Counted from the stretch's first letter, positions 51,335 through 60,811 are shown. The stretch is 64,000 nt of DNA from Cryobacterium adonitolivorans (GCF_004402695.1 NZ_SOFL01000036.1:150393-214392); one strand, 5' to 3'. Program-made: numbers and translations. Notes: generated from the letters alone by a model not told the origin.

Positions 51335-51418
51335 TCAGTAGCGGAAGAACGCGTTCGCACGGCCGGAGGAGAGGATGCCGATCACGAGCAGGGCAACCAG
51401 GATGTTCACCACTCCCAC
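51335..51418 (-). CDS. Possible 27-residue membrane peptide
   Basis: GTG at 51418 has a strong ribosome site (AGGGAGG within 51424-51430). It encodes VGVVNILVALLVIGILSSGR plus ANAFFRY, a single membrane helix with a basic-aromatic tail. No homologue recognised; frame could be chance. Confidence 0.3.
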   Translation of the reverse strand: MGVVNILVALLVIGILSSGRANAFFRY

Positions 51419-51515
51419 CGTCACCTCCCTGTGCACGATACTGAAGATGCCGTCGATCGCGGCCAGGACGACATGCACTACACAGTGGAGCGATCCGGCC
51501 GCGAAGCGAAGGGAC

Positions 51516-52296
51516 TCAGTCGGTGGGTTCCCAGGGCACCACACGCTGCGCTTGGGCACCCAATCCGTCGATGCCCAGCTCAATGGTGTCTCCGGCGGCC
51601 AGGTAGGGGAAACGGCCCGACATGGCGACGCCTTCCGGGGTGCCCGTGTTCAGCAGGTCACCGGGCTCCAGGACCGTGAACTGCGACAGGTGCCAGACCA
51701 GGTAGGCCACGGAGAAAATCATGTCAGCGGTGCTGGAGTCCCAACGGGTTGAACCCGGCGGCGATCTTGCCCTTCGACCACTGCCCGCCGGAGACGTCGT
51801 TCTGCCAGGTGCGCTCCGAGACGTCGTGACTGACCGTGAAGCCTGCGACGTATTCGAGGGCGTCCTCCACTGAATCGAGGTAGCTCGCCCTCTTGCCGAT
51901 GACCACGCCCAGCTCGACCTCCCAGTCGACCTTCGCGGATCCCCTGGGCAGCACCAGGTCGTCGAAGCCTCCGACGACGGTGTTCGGATGCTTGAAGAAC
52001 AGGATCGGTGTTATGGGCGCCGCGTTCCCGGACTCGGCGGCGTGGGCCGGGTAGTTCTGTCCGATGCAGAGCACAGCCATGGGCCGGGCGATCGGTGCCC
52101 CGACGCGCAGCTCGGCGGCACGGGGCAGGACCGGCAGCGAGGTGCGAGCCGCCTCACGCGCCCGACCGATGCCATCGGCCGCCAGGAAGGCGCCGTCGAT
52201 GTCTGCCGTCAGCGAGCGGAGGTCGTAGACGACGCCATCCACCTCAATCGCCGGTGTCTCGTGTCCGAGCGGTCCAAGCCGAAGAAGCGTGGTCAT
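51516..52296 (-). pseudogene. FAH-family hydrolase, disrupted by deletion/frameshift
   Basis: Starts at ATG 52296 (MTTLLRLGPLG) and follows the 2-keto-hydrolase fold well (LCIGQNYPAHAAESG, VDWEVELGVVIGKRA, VAGFTVSHDVSERTWQ, KGKIAAGFNPLG) to about 51745, then stops as LQHR. The next frame resumes with STADMIFSVAYLVWHLSQ and LNTGTPEGVAMSGRFPYL to the stop at 51516. About 30 family residues between FNPLG and the STADM segment are missing and the frame differs, so a non-triplet deletion near 51738-51745 destroyed the gene. An intact FAH paralogue lies at 11483-12265. Confidence 0.8.
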
Positions 52297-52367
52297 GGGT
52301 CTCCCGACGATGGTGTGAGGGTCACTTCGACCGTACACAACGCTGCGGCTGCAATCGTGGTCTCCCG

Positions 52368-53081
52368 TTACAACATGGGTTCGACGATGAGTTCGACGAT
52401 AGCGCCCTCGCCCGGGATGCCGACCTCCCGACGCTCGGGATGCTTCACGCCGGCCGGCCACTCCCGGTAGCGCCGGAAAGCCAATGGCACACCTCGGGCG
52501 ATGGACAGGTCCGGGCTGTCCATCACCTGCACGTGCACATGCGGCTGGGTCGAGTTGCCGGAGTTGCCGCATTCGGCGAGCGGTTGCCCAGTGTCCACGG
52601 CTTCGCCCGCACGGACGCGAACGGAGCCCGCCCTCAGGTGCACGATGGCCACGTACCCGACGCCTTCGGCGAGCGCGATGACGACGTAGTTGCCCGCGAT
52701 GGCGCCGACTCCCTGACGGAGCCGCGATGCCTGGCCCAAGGCGTAGGGCACGAGCGCCAGCTGCGATCGTCGGGCCACGTGGTCGACCTCGCCATCGTGC
52801 ACGTCGACGACGACGCCCGCGGCGGGTGCCAGGACCGGCCGGCCGAAGGCGAAGAACCGCTCCGGTGGTTCGGTGCCGAAAAAGGTGCCCCAGTCTCGGT
52901 GGGCCGCCGTGCGCCCGCGATCATCCACCCCGGTGAAGTCGATCGCGTAACGCTCGCCGAGCAGGTCGGTGCCGTGGCTCGGCACCCGGCGGGCCGGGCT
53001 GTTGCCCGCCAGCCACCGGCCCGCGAACGGCAGCGCGAGCACGACCGGGGCCGGGGAGGGGTTAGCTGGCGGCCTGCTCAC
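52368..53081 (-). CDS. M23-type peptidase domain protein without signal peptide
   Basis: 237 residues from GTG 53081, overlapping the msrA stop by 20 bp. The Peptidase_M23 (LytM) fold is marked by [17 protein letters not shown] (first His and Asp), [31 protein letters not shown] and the HxH-type [10 protein letters not shown]. Zinc ligands are His, Asp and His. Most M23 enzymes cut cell wall peptides outside the cell; no signal sequence is visible, so export or substrate is unclear. Confidence 0.8.
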   Translation of the reverse strand: MSRPPANPSPAPVVLALPFAGRWLAGNSPARRVPSHGTDLLGERYAIDFTGVDDRGRTAAHRDWGTFFGTEPPERFFAFGRPVLAPAAGVVVDVHDGEVDHVARRSQLALVPYALGQASRLRQGVGAIAGNYVVIALAEGVGYVAIVHLRAGSVRVRAGEAVDTGQPLAECGNSGNSTQPHVHVQVMDSPDLSIARGVPLAFRRYREWPAGVKHPERREVGIPGEGAIVELIVEPML

Positions 53082-53580
53082 GGCGCGGCAGCACCCAACC
53101 CGGCCGCACGAAGTGGCAGGTGTAGCCGTTGGGGTAGTTCTGCAGGTAGTCCTGGTGCTCGGGCTCGGCCAGCCAGAAGTCGCCGACCGGCTCCACCTCG
53201 GTCACGACGGGGCCGGGCCAGATACCGGATGCGTCGACATCCGCGATCGTGTCACGTGCGACGCGCTCCTGCTCAGCATCCGCGTAGAAGATCGCCGAGC
53301 GGTAGCTGCGACCACGGTCGTTGCCCTGCCGGTCCTTCGTCGACGGGTCGTGGATCTGGAAGAAGAACTCCAGCAGCTCACGGAAGCTGGTGCGCTCGGG
53401 GTCGAAGGTGATCTCGATCGCCTCGGCGTGGTCGCCGTGGTTGCGATAGGTCGCGTTCGGGAGGTCGCCACCGGTGTAGCCCACCCGGGTGGAGAGAACC
53501 CCCTCGCGCTTGCGCACGAGCTCCTCGACGCCCCAGAAACAGCCGCCGGCCAGTGTCGCCTTCTCAGTGGTTGTGCTCAT
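53062..53580 (-). CDS. msrA: Peptide-methionine (S)-S-oxide reductase
   Basis: 172 residues from ATG 53580 with AGAGGAG upstream. Catalytic Cys in [30 protein letters not shown] and [20 protein letters not shown] are family signatures. It repairs methionine sulfoxide with thioredoxin. The C-terminal [17 protein letters not shown] holds one further cysteine, so recycling may involve it. Confidence 0.95.
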   Translation of the reverse strand: MSTTTEKATLAGGCFWGVEELVRKREGVLSTRVGYTGGDLPNATYRNHGDHAEAIEITFDPERTSFRELLEFFFQIHDPSTKDRQGNDRGRSYRSAIFYADAEQERVARDTIADVDASGIWPGPVVTEVEPVGDFWLAEPEHQDYLQNYPNGYTCHFVRPGWVLPRREQAAS

Positions 53581-53735
53581 CGTGTGTCTCCTCTTTTCGT
53601 GGACGTTCGCTGGGCACAACGTGTCGGCGTACCGGCATGTTCCGGCACCGCGGCCAGACACAGCCCGCTCACAGCCTAAGTGGTCATTCGGGGTACAGAA
53701 AAGCCCGGCCGCACACTGGCGACCGGGCACGGCGC

Positions 53736-53936
53736 CTACACGGTCACGGCCGTCTCTCCGAACCGCACCCGGGCCCGCACCGGCTTGGGCTGCGGATCGC
53801 GCGTGAAGGGCTCACGCTCCAGCTCCAGCTCCTCGCGCGTAAGCGACTGCAGAGGCCCGTCCTGCCGGGCGATGCGTTCCAGAATGCGTTGATCCACCAG
53901 CCGGTCATAGTGCGGGCGAAGCCTCGGATCGGTGAC
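53736..53936 (-). CDS. Small hypothetical protein with uncertain start
   Basis: A frame coding [20 protein letters not shown] through [18 protein letters not shown] to RFGETAVTV. It looks like a real actinobacterial family (HYxRLV, QDGPxxSLTREEL). The first conserved codon is GTC and there is no ATG/GTG/TTG until GTG 53897 (53 residues), which lacks a good ribosome site. It begins at the 3' end of the sigma gene, so it may be translated by reinitiation, use a rare start, or have lost its start. Confidence 0.4.
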   Translation of the reverse strand, partial: VTDPRLRPHYDRLVDQRILERIARQDGPLQSLTREELELEREPFTRDPQPKPVRARVRFGETAVTV

Positions 53937-53953
53937 GGCCGAGCCCGCCGTCC

Positions 53954-55234
53954 TCAGCCGGGCGCGGGCTCGGCGCCGGCGGCACGGCTCACCTCGGCCA
54001 GGCGCTGCTCCAGAAAGGCGCGCTCCGCGGCGTTCGCCGTGAGCTCCATCGCGCGCCGGTACGACTGAGCCGCGCCGGCGGCGTCGCCGAGGCGGCGCAG
54101 CAGGTCGGCGCGGGTGGCGGGAAGGTAGGGGTAGTCGGCGAGCCGGGGATCGGTCGCCAGCTCGTCGAGGAGCGGCAGGGCGGCGGCCGGACCGTCGGCG
54201 AACGCCACGGCGGCGGCCCGGTTGAGCGCGACCACCGGGGTGTTCCACACCGCCAGCAGCCGGTCGTAGAGGTGCACGACGCGCGGCCAGTCGGTCTGCT
54301 CCAGGGACGGCGCCATCGCGTGCACGCCGGCGATCGCCGCCTGCAGGGTGAACCGCCCCGGTGGGCCGGACGCCAGCGCCCCGGCCGTCATCGTGAGCCC
54401 CTCCAGAATCGCGCGCTGGTCCCAGCGCGTCCGGTCCTGGTCGGCGAGCAGGAGCAGCCGGCCGTGCTCGTCGGTCCGGGTGGCCCGGCGCGCGTCGGTG
54501 AGGAGCAGCAGGCCCAGCAGGCCGCGGGTCTCGGCCTGCTCGGGGAGCAGCGCGGCGAGGGTGCGCGCGAGGTGCAGGGCCCGGTCGCAGAGCTCCTCAC
54601 GGACGAGCGCGTCCCCCTCGCCGGCCGTGTGGCCGGTGCTGAAGAGCAGGTGAACGGCGGTGAGCACGCTGTCCAGGCGCTCGGGCAGCTCCGACCGGCC
54701 CGGAACCCGGTAGGGGATCCGCGCTTCGGAGATCTTCTTCTTGGCCCGGGTGATCCGTGCCGCCATCGTCGGCTCGGACACCAGGAAGGCCCGGGCGACG
54801 TCGGGCGTGGGAACGCCGCAGACCAGGCGCAGGGTGAGGGCGACGCGGGCCTCGGGGGCGAGGGTGGGGTGGCAGCAGGTGAACACCAGCCGGAGCCGGT
54901 CGTCCGGCACCGCGGCGTCGGGCCAGTCCAGGTCGGCCGGGTCGTGCGGATCGACGGTCGCCGGCTCCACGAGCAGCGGGAGCTTGCGCCGGAGGGTGAC
55001 CTCGCGACGCAACCGGTCCAGCGCGTGGTTCCGCGCCGCCGTGGTCAGCCACGCGCCGGGCCGCTCCGGGACGCCGTCCCGGGTCCAGGCCTTCAGCGCG
55101 CTGACGTACGCCTCCTGCGCGCACTCCTCCGCGACGTCCAGGTCGCCCGCGACGCGCACCGTGGCGGATAGCACGGAGGCCCACTCGGAGCGGTGGGCCT
55201 GCGCCAGCGCGGCAGCGACCGCATCCGCCTGCAT
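53954..55234 (-). CDS. ECF42-type sigma factor with C-terminal TPR-like extension
   Basis: 426 residues from ATG 55234. Region 2: DLDVAEECAQEAYVSALKAW and AWLTTAARNHALDRLRRE; region 4: EARVALTLRLVCGVPTPDVA and VSEPTMAARITRAKKKISEA; then about 200 residues of helical repeats (VHLYDRLLAVWNTPVVALNR, LPATRADLLRRLGDAAGAAQ). Length and the DGPF/YCII gene upstream define ECF42, a group without classical anti-sigma factors. Follows the YCII gene by 32 bp. Confidence 0.9.
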   Translation of the reverse strand: MQADAVAAALAQAHRSEWASVLSATVRVAGDLDVAEECAQEAYVSALKAWTRDGVPERPGAWLTTAARNHALDRLRREVTLRRKLPLLVEPATVDPHDPADLDWPDAAVPDDRLRLVFTCCHPTLAPEARVALTLRLVCGVPTPDVARAFLVSEPTMAARITRAKKKISEARIPYRVPGRSELPERLDSVLTAVHLLFSTGHTAGEGDALVREELCDRALHLARTLAALLPEQAETRGLLGLLLLTDARRATRTDEHGRLLLLADQDRTRWDQRAILEGLTMTAGALASGPPGRFTLQAAIAGVHAMAPSLEQTDWPRVVHLYDRLLAVWNTPVVALNRAAAVAFADGPAAALPLLDELATDPRLADYPYLPATRADLLRRLGDAAGAAQSYRRAMELTANAAERAFLEQRLAEVSRAAGAEPAPG

Positions 55235-55266
55235 GGCGGACGCGGTCGGCTCGTCGCTGGGAGCGA

Positions 55267-55623
55267 TCAGAACGGGTTCGTCGTCGCGTCCACAACCGGG
55301 CGAACCTCGACGCCACCGCCGGGGGCCGGGCACAGCTTGGCGATCTCGACGGCGTGGTCGAGGTCGCGCGCCTCGACGACGTAGAAGCCGCCGAAGGCCT
55401 CCTTGGTCTCGACGAACGGGCCGTCCGTCACCGTGCCGGCACCCTTGATCGTGGTGGCCGTCGTCGTGGGCGCGAGCGCCTCCCCGCCCGCGAGGGACCC
55501 ACCGAGCTCGAAGACCTGCTTGGTGAACGTGTTGTGCGCGTCGACCACCGCGCCCCACGCCTCGGGCGACGCGTTCGCGTAGAACGCCGGGTCTTCGTAG
55601 ATGAGGATTGCGTACTTGGCCAT
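55267..55623 (-). CDS. YCII-related DGPF-domain protein
   Basis: 118 residues from ATG 55623 with GGAGG upstream. The fold shows KYAILIYEDPAFYA, GSLAGGEALAPTTTATTIKG and the DGPF motif in GTVTDGPFVETKEAFGGFYV. These proteins are the usual genomic partners of ECF42 sigma factors and may regulate or be regulated by them; a catalytic role is unproven. Confidence 0.9.
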   Translation of the reverse strand: MAKYAILIYEDPAFYANASPEAWGAVVDAHNTFTKQVFELGGSLAGGEALAPTTTATTIKGAGTVTDGPFVETKEAFGGFYVVEARDLDHAVEIAKLCPAPGGGVEVRPVVDATTNPF

Positions 55624-56077
55624 GGAGGTGCCTCCTGCACTGGGTCGCGGGCCGGCCTGTCCGGCTCCGTCATTAACTACGACGAACATACTGCCGCCGG
55701 ATCGACAGCTAGGCCAGGATTTTCTCAAGTTTCTTCCGGCGCCGCCGCCGCCGTGCGTGCCGGAGTCCGCTTTGCGTGCTGAAGTGCACTCTAGCGGCCC
55801 CACCCGACGCTCCGTCTCGCCGCGGAGCGGCGCGACGGGATGCCGCCCGCTGACGCCTAGGCCTCGGCGTCCAGGACTGGCCGCGCTGCGCGATGAGGCC
55901 TGAGCCGCGGGCTCAAGGTTTCCGTTTCTCACCGAGGGATGGATCGTGCAGCGCGGAGCTGGGCCCGGACGCCGGCGGCGGATCGCATCGCGCTGCGGCC
56001 GTCATCATCGCGGTCCCTCTCGGTGTATTGAAGGGACGGGCCATACGTTTCGAACCGACCCTCCCGCCACTCTTGGC
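55624..56077. other. Gene-free stretch beside the integrase relic
   Basis: About 450 bp with no supportable gene. Includes an Ala/Pro-like GCC/CGC-rich tract near 55738-55760 and palindromic GCCGCGGAGCGGCG-like DNA near 55812. Likely the worn remains of an inserted element. Confidence 0.4.
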
Positions 56078-56350
56078 ATGCCCGTAGACGTGGCCAACTG
56101 GAGGAGGCGCGTCATGACTTCAGCGGTGAAGGCAGCAGGGCTCGATGGTCGGGGACTGACTTCTCAGAGCCTGCGGCACACTGCGGCATCCAGGGGAATC
56201 GACGCTGGGGCCGATGTGAAGGTGATTCAGCGGATGCCCGGGCACGCTGACGCTACGTTGACGCTGAACACCTCCGGGCACCTGTGGCCTGACCGCTTGG
56301 ACGACGTAGCCAGTGTTGTATCTAACGCACGTGAGAAGAGCTTGAGTTAG
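56078..56350 (+). pseudogene. Tyrosine integrase C-terminal fragment, catalytic Tyr lost
   Basis: 90 residues from an internal ATG: VANWRRRVMTSAVKAAGLDG, TSQSLRHTAASRGIDAGADV, KVIQRMPGHADATLTLNTSG, HLWPDRLDDVASVV. This is the end of a phage integrase, with the Arg of LRHTAAS and the GH. The usual LGH has become PGH, and the usual TY of TLxTYGHLW is TS, so the nucleophile is missing. The N-terminal DNA-binding and core domains are absent. It lies beside tRNA-Lys. Confidence 0.8.
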
Positions 56351-56381
56351 GAATCATCCTGACTAAATCCTGACTGCGGGC

Positions 56382-56428
56382 AAAAAGAAACCCCTCCCAA
56401 TTGGTAAAGACCAGATGAGAGGGGGTTT
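56382..56428 (-). terminator. tRNA-Lys terminator
   Basis: Long inverted repeat (AAACCCCTC...GAGGGGGTTT arms, extended by ACCAATTG-like pairs) with a T run on the minus strand, just after tRNA-Lys. Confidence 0.75.
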
Positions 56429-56432
56429 TTGG

Positions 56433-56505
<73 letters not shown>

Positions 56506-56650
56506 GTATTTTTGTGCATCTTGTTCAGGCGGGGCATCCCCGCCGACATGAGACATTACCACTAGATTCGCGCTCGACGCCAATCGAGGGGTGCGCCCCG
56601 GCGCGTCGCGCCGCTGTGCCGATTCTCGGGGAGTCACTATTCTTGGGAGC

Positions 56651-57466
56651 GTGACCGAGACCCTGCCGCCCACCCTCGCCGATGACCTTTCGCTGGCCCT
56701 CGAGTTGGCCGATGCGGCCGACGCGATTTCGATGGCCCGCTTCGAGGCCCTCGACCTTGTCGTCACCACCAAGCCCGACCGCACCCCGGTGACGGATGCC
56801 GACCAGGCCGTCGAGCGGGCCATCCGTGCCCTCCTGGCCAAGCGGCGCCCGGGCGACGGAATACTCGGTGAGGAGTTCGGCACGGCCGGGTCGACGGCCC
56901 GGCAGTGGATCATCGATCCCATCGACGGCACCGCCGGGTTCCTGAGGGGCATCAGTATCTGGGGCACCCTGATCGCCCTCGCGATCGACGGGGTGCCGGT
57001 GCTGGGCGTGGTCAGCTCCCCCGCTCTGGGCAAGCGCTGGTGGGCCGCGACCGGCGGCGGCGCCTGGTCGAGCGATACCCGCCTTCCCGAGGCCCCGCCC
57101 ACGCGCCTGCGCGTCTCCGGCGTCCAGACCCTCGCCGACGCGTCGCTCAGCTACGGCAGCATCCAGCAGTGGGACCAGGCCGGCCGGCTCGACGGGCTCG
57201 TATCACTCACTCGGCAGGTGTGGCGCACCCGGGCCTACGGCGACATGTGGTCGTACATGCTGCTCGCCGAGGGACATCTGGACATCGCCGGTGAATTCGA
57301 CCTGCAGCCCTACGATATGGCGGCCCTGGTGCCCATCGTGCAGGAGGCCGGTGGCGTGTTCACCTCGGCCGACGGCGCGGACGGGCCTTGGCACGGCAGC
57401 GCCCTGGCCACCAACGGCCTCCTGCACGGGACGGTGCTGGAGGCCATCGCGTCACCCGTTCTCTGA
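56651..57466 (+). CDS. hisN: Inositol monophosphatase family protein (HisN-like)
   Basis: 271 residues from GTG 56651 with GGGAG upstream. Metal sites: GEEFG (Glu), IDPIDGTAGFLRG (two Asp) and the C-terminal Asp in LQPYDMAALVPIVQEAGG. The WIIDPIDGTAGF and RTRAYGDMWSYMLLAEGHLD pattern matches actinobacterial histidinol-phosphatase-like IMPases. It may release inositol, useful for mycothiol, or dephosphorylate histidinol phosphate. Convergent with the SGNH-GAF gene. Confidence 0.87.
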   Translation: MTETLPPTLADDLSLALELADAADAISMARFEALDLVVTTKPDRTPVTDADQAVERAIRALLAKRRPGDGILGEEFGTAGSTARQWIIDPIDGTAGFLRGISIWGTLIALAIDGVPVLGVVSSPALGKRWWAATGGGAWSSDTRLPEAPPTRLRVSGVQTLADASLSYGSIQQWDQAGRLDGLVSLTRQVWRTRAYGDMWSYMLLAEGHLDIAGEFDLQPYDMAALVPIVQEAGGVFTSADGADGPWHGSALATNGLLHGTVLEAIASPVL

Positions 57467-57476
57467 CGAATCGCGC

Positions 57477-58808
57477 CTATTCTGCCAGGGTGCCGGCGCG
57501 GTCCAGTGCGCCGGCCGACTGCCATAGCTCGTTCTGCAACAGCAGCGCCAACTCACGCAGCAGCACCACGTCAACACCCTCCCTCGGCCGGGGGTTCTGG
57601 TCGTACACGCAGAGGGCGCCGATACGTTCGCCCGAGGGAGATTCAATCGGGAAGCCGGCGTAGAAACGTAGCTTGGGACCGGAGACCACCAGGGGATTCT
57701 CGCGAAACCTCTCATCCAGCAGCGCGTCCGGAACGACCAGGGCCGCCGGTTCGAGCACGGTGACGGTACAGAACGACGTGCTGCGGGGAATTTCGGACAC
57801 CGCGAGCCCGACCATCGACTTGTGCCACTGCCGTTCGCCGTCGAGCACAGTGAAAGCGGCCGCACTGGCGCCCAGCGACGAGCTCGCCAGTGCCACGATC
57901 CGGTCGAAACGCTCCTCTGGCGCGGTATCGAGCAGATTCAGCGCCATCAGCGCCCGGTGCCGCGCGTCCTCGATCTCTTCGGGCGTACGGCCCTGAACCT
58001 CGGGCTCCGTCACCCCGTCGGCGCGCCCCTGGGGCTCCAGCGAACCCGCCATCCGCTCGGCGAGCACATCTGCCCAGATGTCGTAGTCGCTCGCCGACCG
58101 GAACCGACCGGAGGCGCCCACCGGCGTGCCCGGCAGGCTCACGAAGGTCAGCCGCTTGACGCCCGCACACACGTCCACGCTCGCGGCGTTGAGCTCCAGC
58201 GCCTGCGCGCCGGCCAGCGCGCCGAACGGGCCGCTGAAGACCGGCATCGTCGCCAACGGCACGATCCCGGCGAGGAAGACCTCGGTGCCGAGGGAACTCG
58301 AGCGCTGGATCTGCTCGACCAGGCTGCTCAGGTCCCTGCGCCAGGCCCTGGTGGAGGTGAGCCGGCCCGCGTCAGCAATGCCGAGGGTGAGTACCACGGC
58401 GTCATAGCGCCACAGGTTGGCGAAGTCGATGTGCTCGGGTGCGGAGCGCGGCGTCATGCTCGACCGGGCGATCACGTCGACGTCCGCGCCACGACCGGTG
58501 CGGGCCGTGAGCGCCCTGGCCAGCGCACCGGGCAGGGCGATGGTGTGGCTGAGCACACCCCAGCCGATGGCCGGACCGCCGCCGACGATGAGGATGCGGT
58601 CGCTGTCGACTCCCGGCGAATGGGCCTGCGGAGCGTCGGCCGGCAACGGGATGCCGCGGAACTGGCGGTCGAGAGTGGTCAGCCAGGCGAGCATCGCGGG
58701 GACCATCGCGCGCCGCAGGACTTCGCGCACGTGACCCTCCAACTCGAGCCGTTGGTACCGGACGGCCGCACGCAGACATTGCATACAACTGGTTCTCATC
58801 ATACGCAT
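57477..58808 (-). CDS. SGNH-hydrolase-like and GAF domain fusion protein
   Basis: 443 residues. Residues 1-75 contain a Cys pair (RTSCMQC) and helical region; about 78-270 resemble an SGNH/GDSL fold ([56 protein letters not shown]) but the canonical GDS is replaced by GGG and the catalytic Ser is not visible; 290-443 form a GAF domain ([57 protein letters not shown]). A sensory protein rather than an enzyme is likely. Divergent from MshA-like gene by 24 bp. Confidence 0.75.
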   Translation of the reverse strand: MRMMRTSCMQCLRAAVRYQRLELEGHVREVLRRAMVPAMLAWLTTLDRQFRGIPLPADAPQAHSPGVDSDRILIVGGGPAIGWGVLSHTIALPGALARALTARTGRGADVDVIARSSMTPRSAPEHIDFANLWRYDAVVLTLGIADAGRLTSTRAWRRDLSSLVEQIQRSSSLGTEVFLAGIVPLATMPVFSGPFGALAGAQALELNAASVDVCAGVKRLTFVSLPGTPVGASGRFRSASDYDIWADVLAERMAGSLEPQGRADGVTEPEVQGRTPEEIEDARHRALMALNLLDTAPEERFDRIVALASSSLGASAAAFTVLDGERQWHKSMVGLAVSEIPRSTSFCTVTVLEPAALVVPDALLDERFRENPLVVSGPKLRFYAGFPIESPSGERIGALCVYDQNPRPREGVDVVLLRELALLLQNELWQSAGALDRAGTLAE

Positions 58809-58832
58809 CCTCGGGTGTCATAAGATTCTGTA

Positions 58833-60062
58833 GTGTCCCCTGCTACAGATCCCCTGCGTATCGCCCTGGTTTCCCTGCACACCTCCCCCGGTGCCGAACC
58901 CGGTTCGGGGGACGCCGGCGGCATGAATGTCGTGGTGCGGCACCAGGCCGAGGCTATGGCGGCCCTGGGCCACCAGGTGGAGATCCTCACCCGGCGGTCC
59001 TCCCCCGAGATGCCCGCCGCCCGCAGGCTGGGCGCGGGCGTCACGCTGCGCTACCTCGACGCCGGACCGCTCCGCTCGGTGCCCAAGGGCGACCACGAGG
59101 GTTTCATCGACGAATTCCGCGCGCAGGCCGCCGAGCTCGGCCCGTGGGACGTCATCCACTCGCACCACTGGTTCTCCGGCATGGCGATGCTGCCCCTGGC
59201 CCGCGAGCTGGGTGTGCCGCACGTGCAGAGCTTCCACTCCATCGCGGCCGACGAGGCCACCCCGCTGTCGGCGGGCGAGCGGCCTGAGTCCGGCGGGCGG
59301 ATGGCCGGCGAAGCCTGGCTGGCCCGGGAATCCGACCTGATCGTGGCCGTGAGCGCCGCAGAGGCCGACACCGTGGTGCGGCGGCTCGGCGGGTCGCTGG
59401 AGCGCATCGCGGTCGTCCCGCCCGGCGTGGACGGGTCACTCTTCCATCCCCGCACGCCCGGCACAGCCGGAGCGAACCGCGGGGCCGCCGCCGACCGGGG
59501 CTACGCGGTGGTCGCCGGGCGCCTGCAGCCGCTCAAGGGCCTCGACCTGGCCATCGAGGCCATCGCCGCCCTGCCGGATCACCTGCGGCCGGAGCTCGTG
59601 ATCGCCGGCGATGCCTCGGCCGACTACGACGGCTACATCGACGAACTCACCAGGCTCGCCGACCAGCACGGCATCGCGAACGGGGTGCGCTTCGTCGGGC
59701 CGCGTTCCCGCGTCGACCTGGCCGCGCTGCTCCGCGGCGCCCGGGTGGTGTTGGTTCCCTCACACTCCGAGACCTTCGGCCTGGTGGCCCTGGAGGCCGC
59801 CGCCAGCGGTGTTCCGGTCGTCGCCCAGGGCACGGGCGGGCTGCGCGAAGCGGTGCTCGACGGCGACACCGGGCTGCTCATCGAGTCGCGCGATCCGCAG
59901 GTCTGGGCGGATGCGCTCTCCGAGGTGTTGTCGGACCCCGCGCTGGCACGGCGCCTGTCGCTGGCGGCCCGCGCGCGCGCCGAGACCTTCGACTGGCCCC
60001 GCTCCGCCGCGTCCCTGCTCGACGTCTACTGCGCCCTGTTGCCGGTACCGGTCTGCACGTGA
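58833..60062 (+). CDS. GT4 glycosyltransferase, MshA-like
   Basis: 409 residues from GTG 58833. N-terminal GSGDAGGMNVVVRHQAEAMA matches the GDAGGMNV signature of D-inositol-3-phosphate glycosyltransferase MshA; HSHHWFSGMA and PHVQSFHSIAADEAT line the acceptor site; C-terminal PSHSETFGLVALEAAASGVP binds the nucleotide sugar. It likely adds GlcNAc to inositol phosphate in mycothiol synthesis, although a paralogue with another acceptor is possible. Overlaps the MshB-like gene by 4 bp. Confidence 0.85.
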   Translation: MSPATDPLRIALVSLHTSPGAEPGSGDAGGMNVVVRHQAEAMAALGHQVEILTRRSSPEMPAARRLGAGVTLRYLDAGPLRSVPKGDHEGFIDEFRAQAAELGPWDVIHSHHWFSGMAMLPLARELGVPHVQSFHSIAADEATPLSAGERPESGGRMAGEAWLARESDLIVAVSAAEADTVVRRLGGSLERIAVVPPGVDGSLFHPRTPGTAGANRGAAADRGYAVVAGRLQPLKGLDLAIEAIAALPDHLRPELVIAGDASADYDGYIDELTRLADQHGIANGVRFVGPRSRVDLAALLRGARVVLVPSHSETFGLVALEAAASGVPVVAQGTGGLREAVLDGDTGLLIESRDPQVWADALSEVLSDPALARRLSLAARARAETFDWPRSAASLLDVYCALLPVPVCT

Positions 60063-60811
60063 GCCTGCTGGACGGCCAGCGGTCGGTGCTGTTCGTGCAT
60101 GCCCACCCCGACGATGAGACCATCTCCACCGGCGCGCTCATCGCCGAGTTCGTCGCGCTGGGCAGTCGGGTGTTCCTGCTCACCTGCTCGCGCGGCGAAC
60201 GCGGCGAGGTCGTCGACGGTCCGCTTACTGCCCTGGCCGGCACCGAGGAGCTGGCGCGGGAACGGGACCAGGAGCTGGAACGGGCCACCGGCATCCTGGG
60301 CATCACCGAACGTTTCTGGCTGGGTGAGCCACCCGCCAGGGTCGATGGCCTCGCGCGCCGCCGCTACCGCGACTCCGGCATGGTCTGGATTCGCCCCGGC
60401 CAGGCGGGACCGGCGGACGACGCCGCCGCCGACGCCCTCTCGGTGGCCCCGCTGGCGGAGGTCACCGACGATGTCGCGGCCCTGATCGTGCGCCTGCGCC
60501 CTTCCCTCGTGGTCAGCTACGACGACGGCGGCGGCTACGGGCATCCTGACCACGTACGTGCCCACTATGCCGCCCGGGCCGCGAGTGCGGCCACCGGCAC
60601 CGCCTTCGCCGAGGTGCTCGAGGCTCCCGCGGACGGCGGCGAGTGGTTCGACCTGCCCCAGCACCTCACCGTGGTGACGGATGCTCTGCGCGCGCACGCC
60701 AGCCAGCTCACTGTGTACGGCACCGAGATCGTGCACTCCGGCGGCCAGCGCGAGGCGATCGGCACCTCGGCCGGGTTGCGGCTGTGGCCAGTCAGCGCCT
60801 CCTCCGCGTGA
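60059..60811 (+). CDS. PIG-L/LmbE deacetylase, MshB-like
   Basis: 250 residues from GTG 60059. Zinc site AHPDDE (His, Asp) and GYGHPDHVRAHYAARA (His) define the MshB/LmbE fold. It would deacetylate GlcNAc-inositol to GlcN-inositol after MshA, or act on mycothiol conjugates like Mca. Its overlap with the MshA-like gene supports MshB. mshC and mshD are not in this window. Confidence 0.85.
   Translation: MSLLDGQRSVLFVHAHPDDETISTGALIAEFVALGSRVFLLTCSRGERGEVVDGPLTALAGTEELARERDQELERATGILGITERFWLGEPPARVDGLARRRYRDSGMVWIRPGQAGPADDAAADALSVAPLAEVTDDVAALIVRLRPSLVVSYDDGGGYGHPDHVRAHYAARAASAATGTAFAEVLEAPADGGEWFDLPQHLTVVTDALRAHASQLTVYGTEIVHSGGQREAIGTSAGLRLWPVSASSA

Noticed and set aside
49560..51341. 593-residue plus-strand frame opposite DUF2252
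   Set aside because: Shadow; the minus strand has clear DUF2252 motifs.
55893..56087. 64-residue frame upstream of the integrase relic
   Set aside because: Could be a frameshifted piece of the integrase, but no motif is recognisable.
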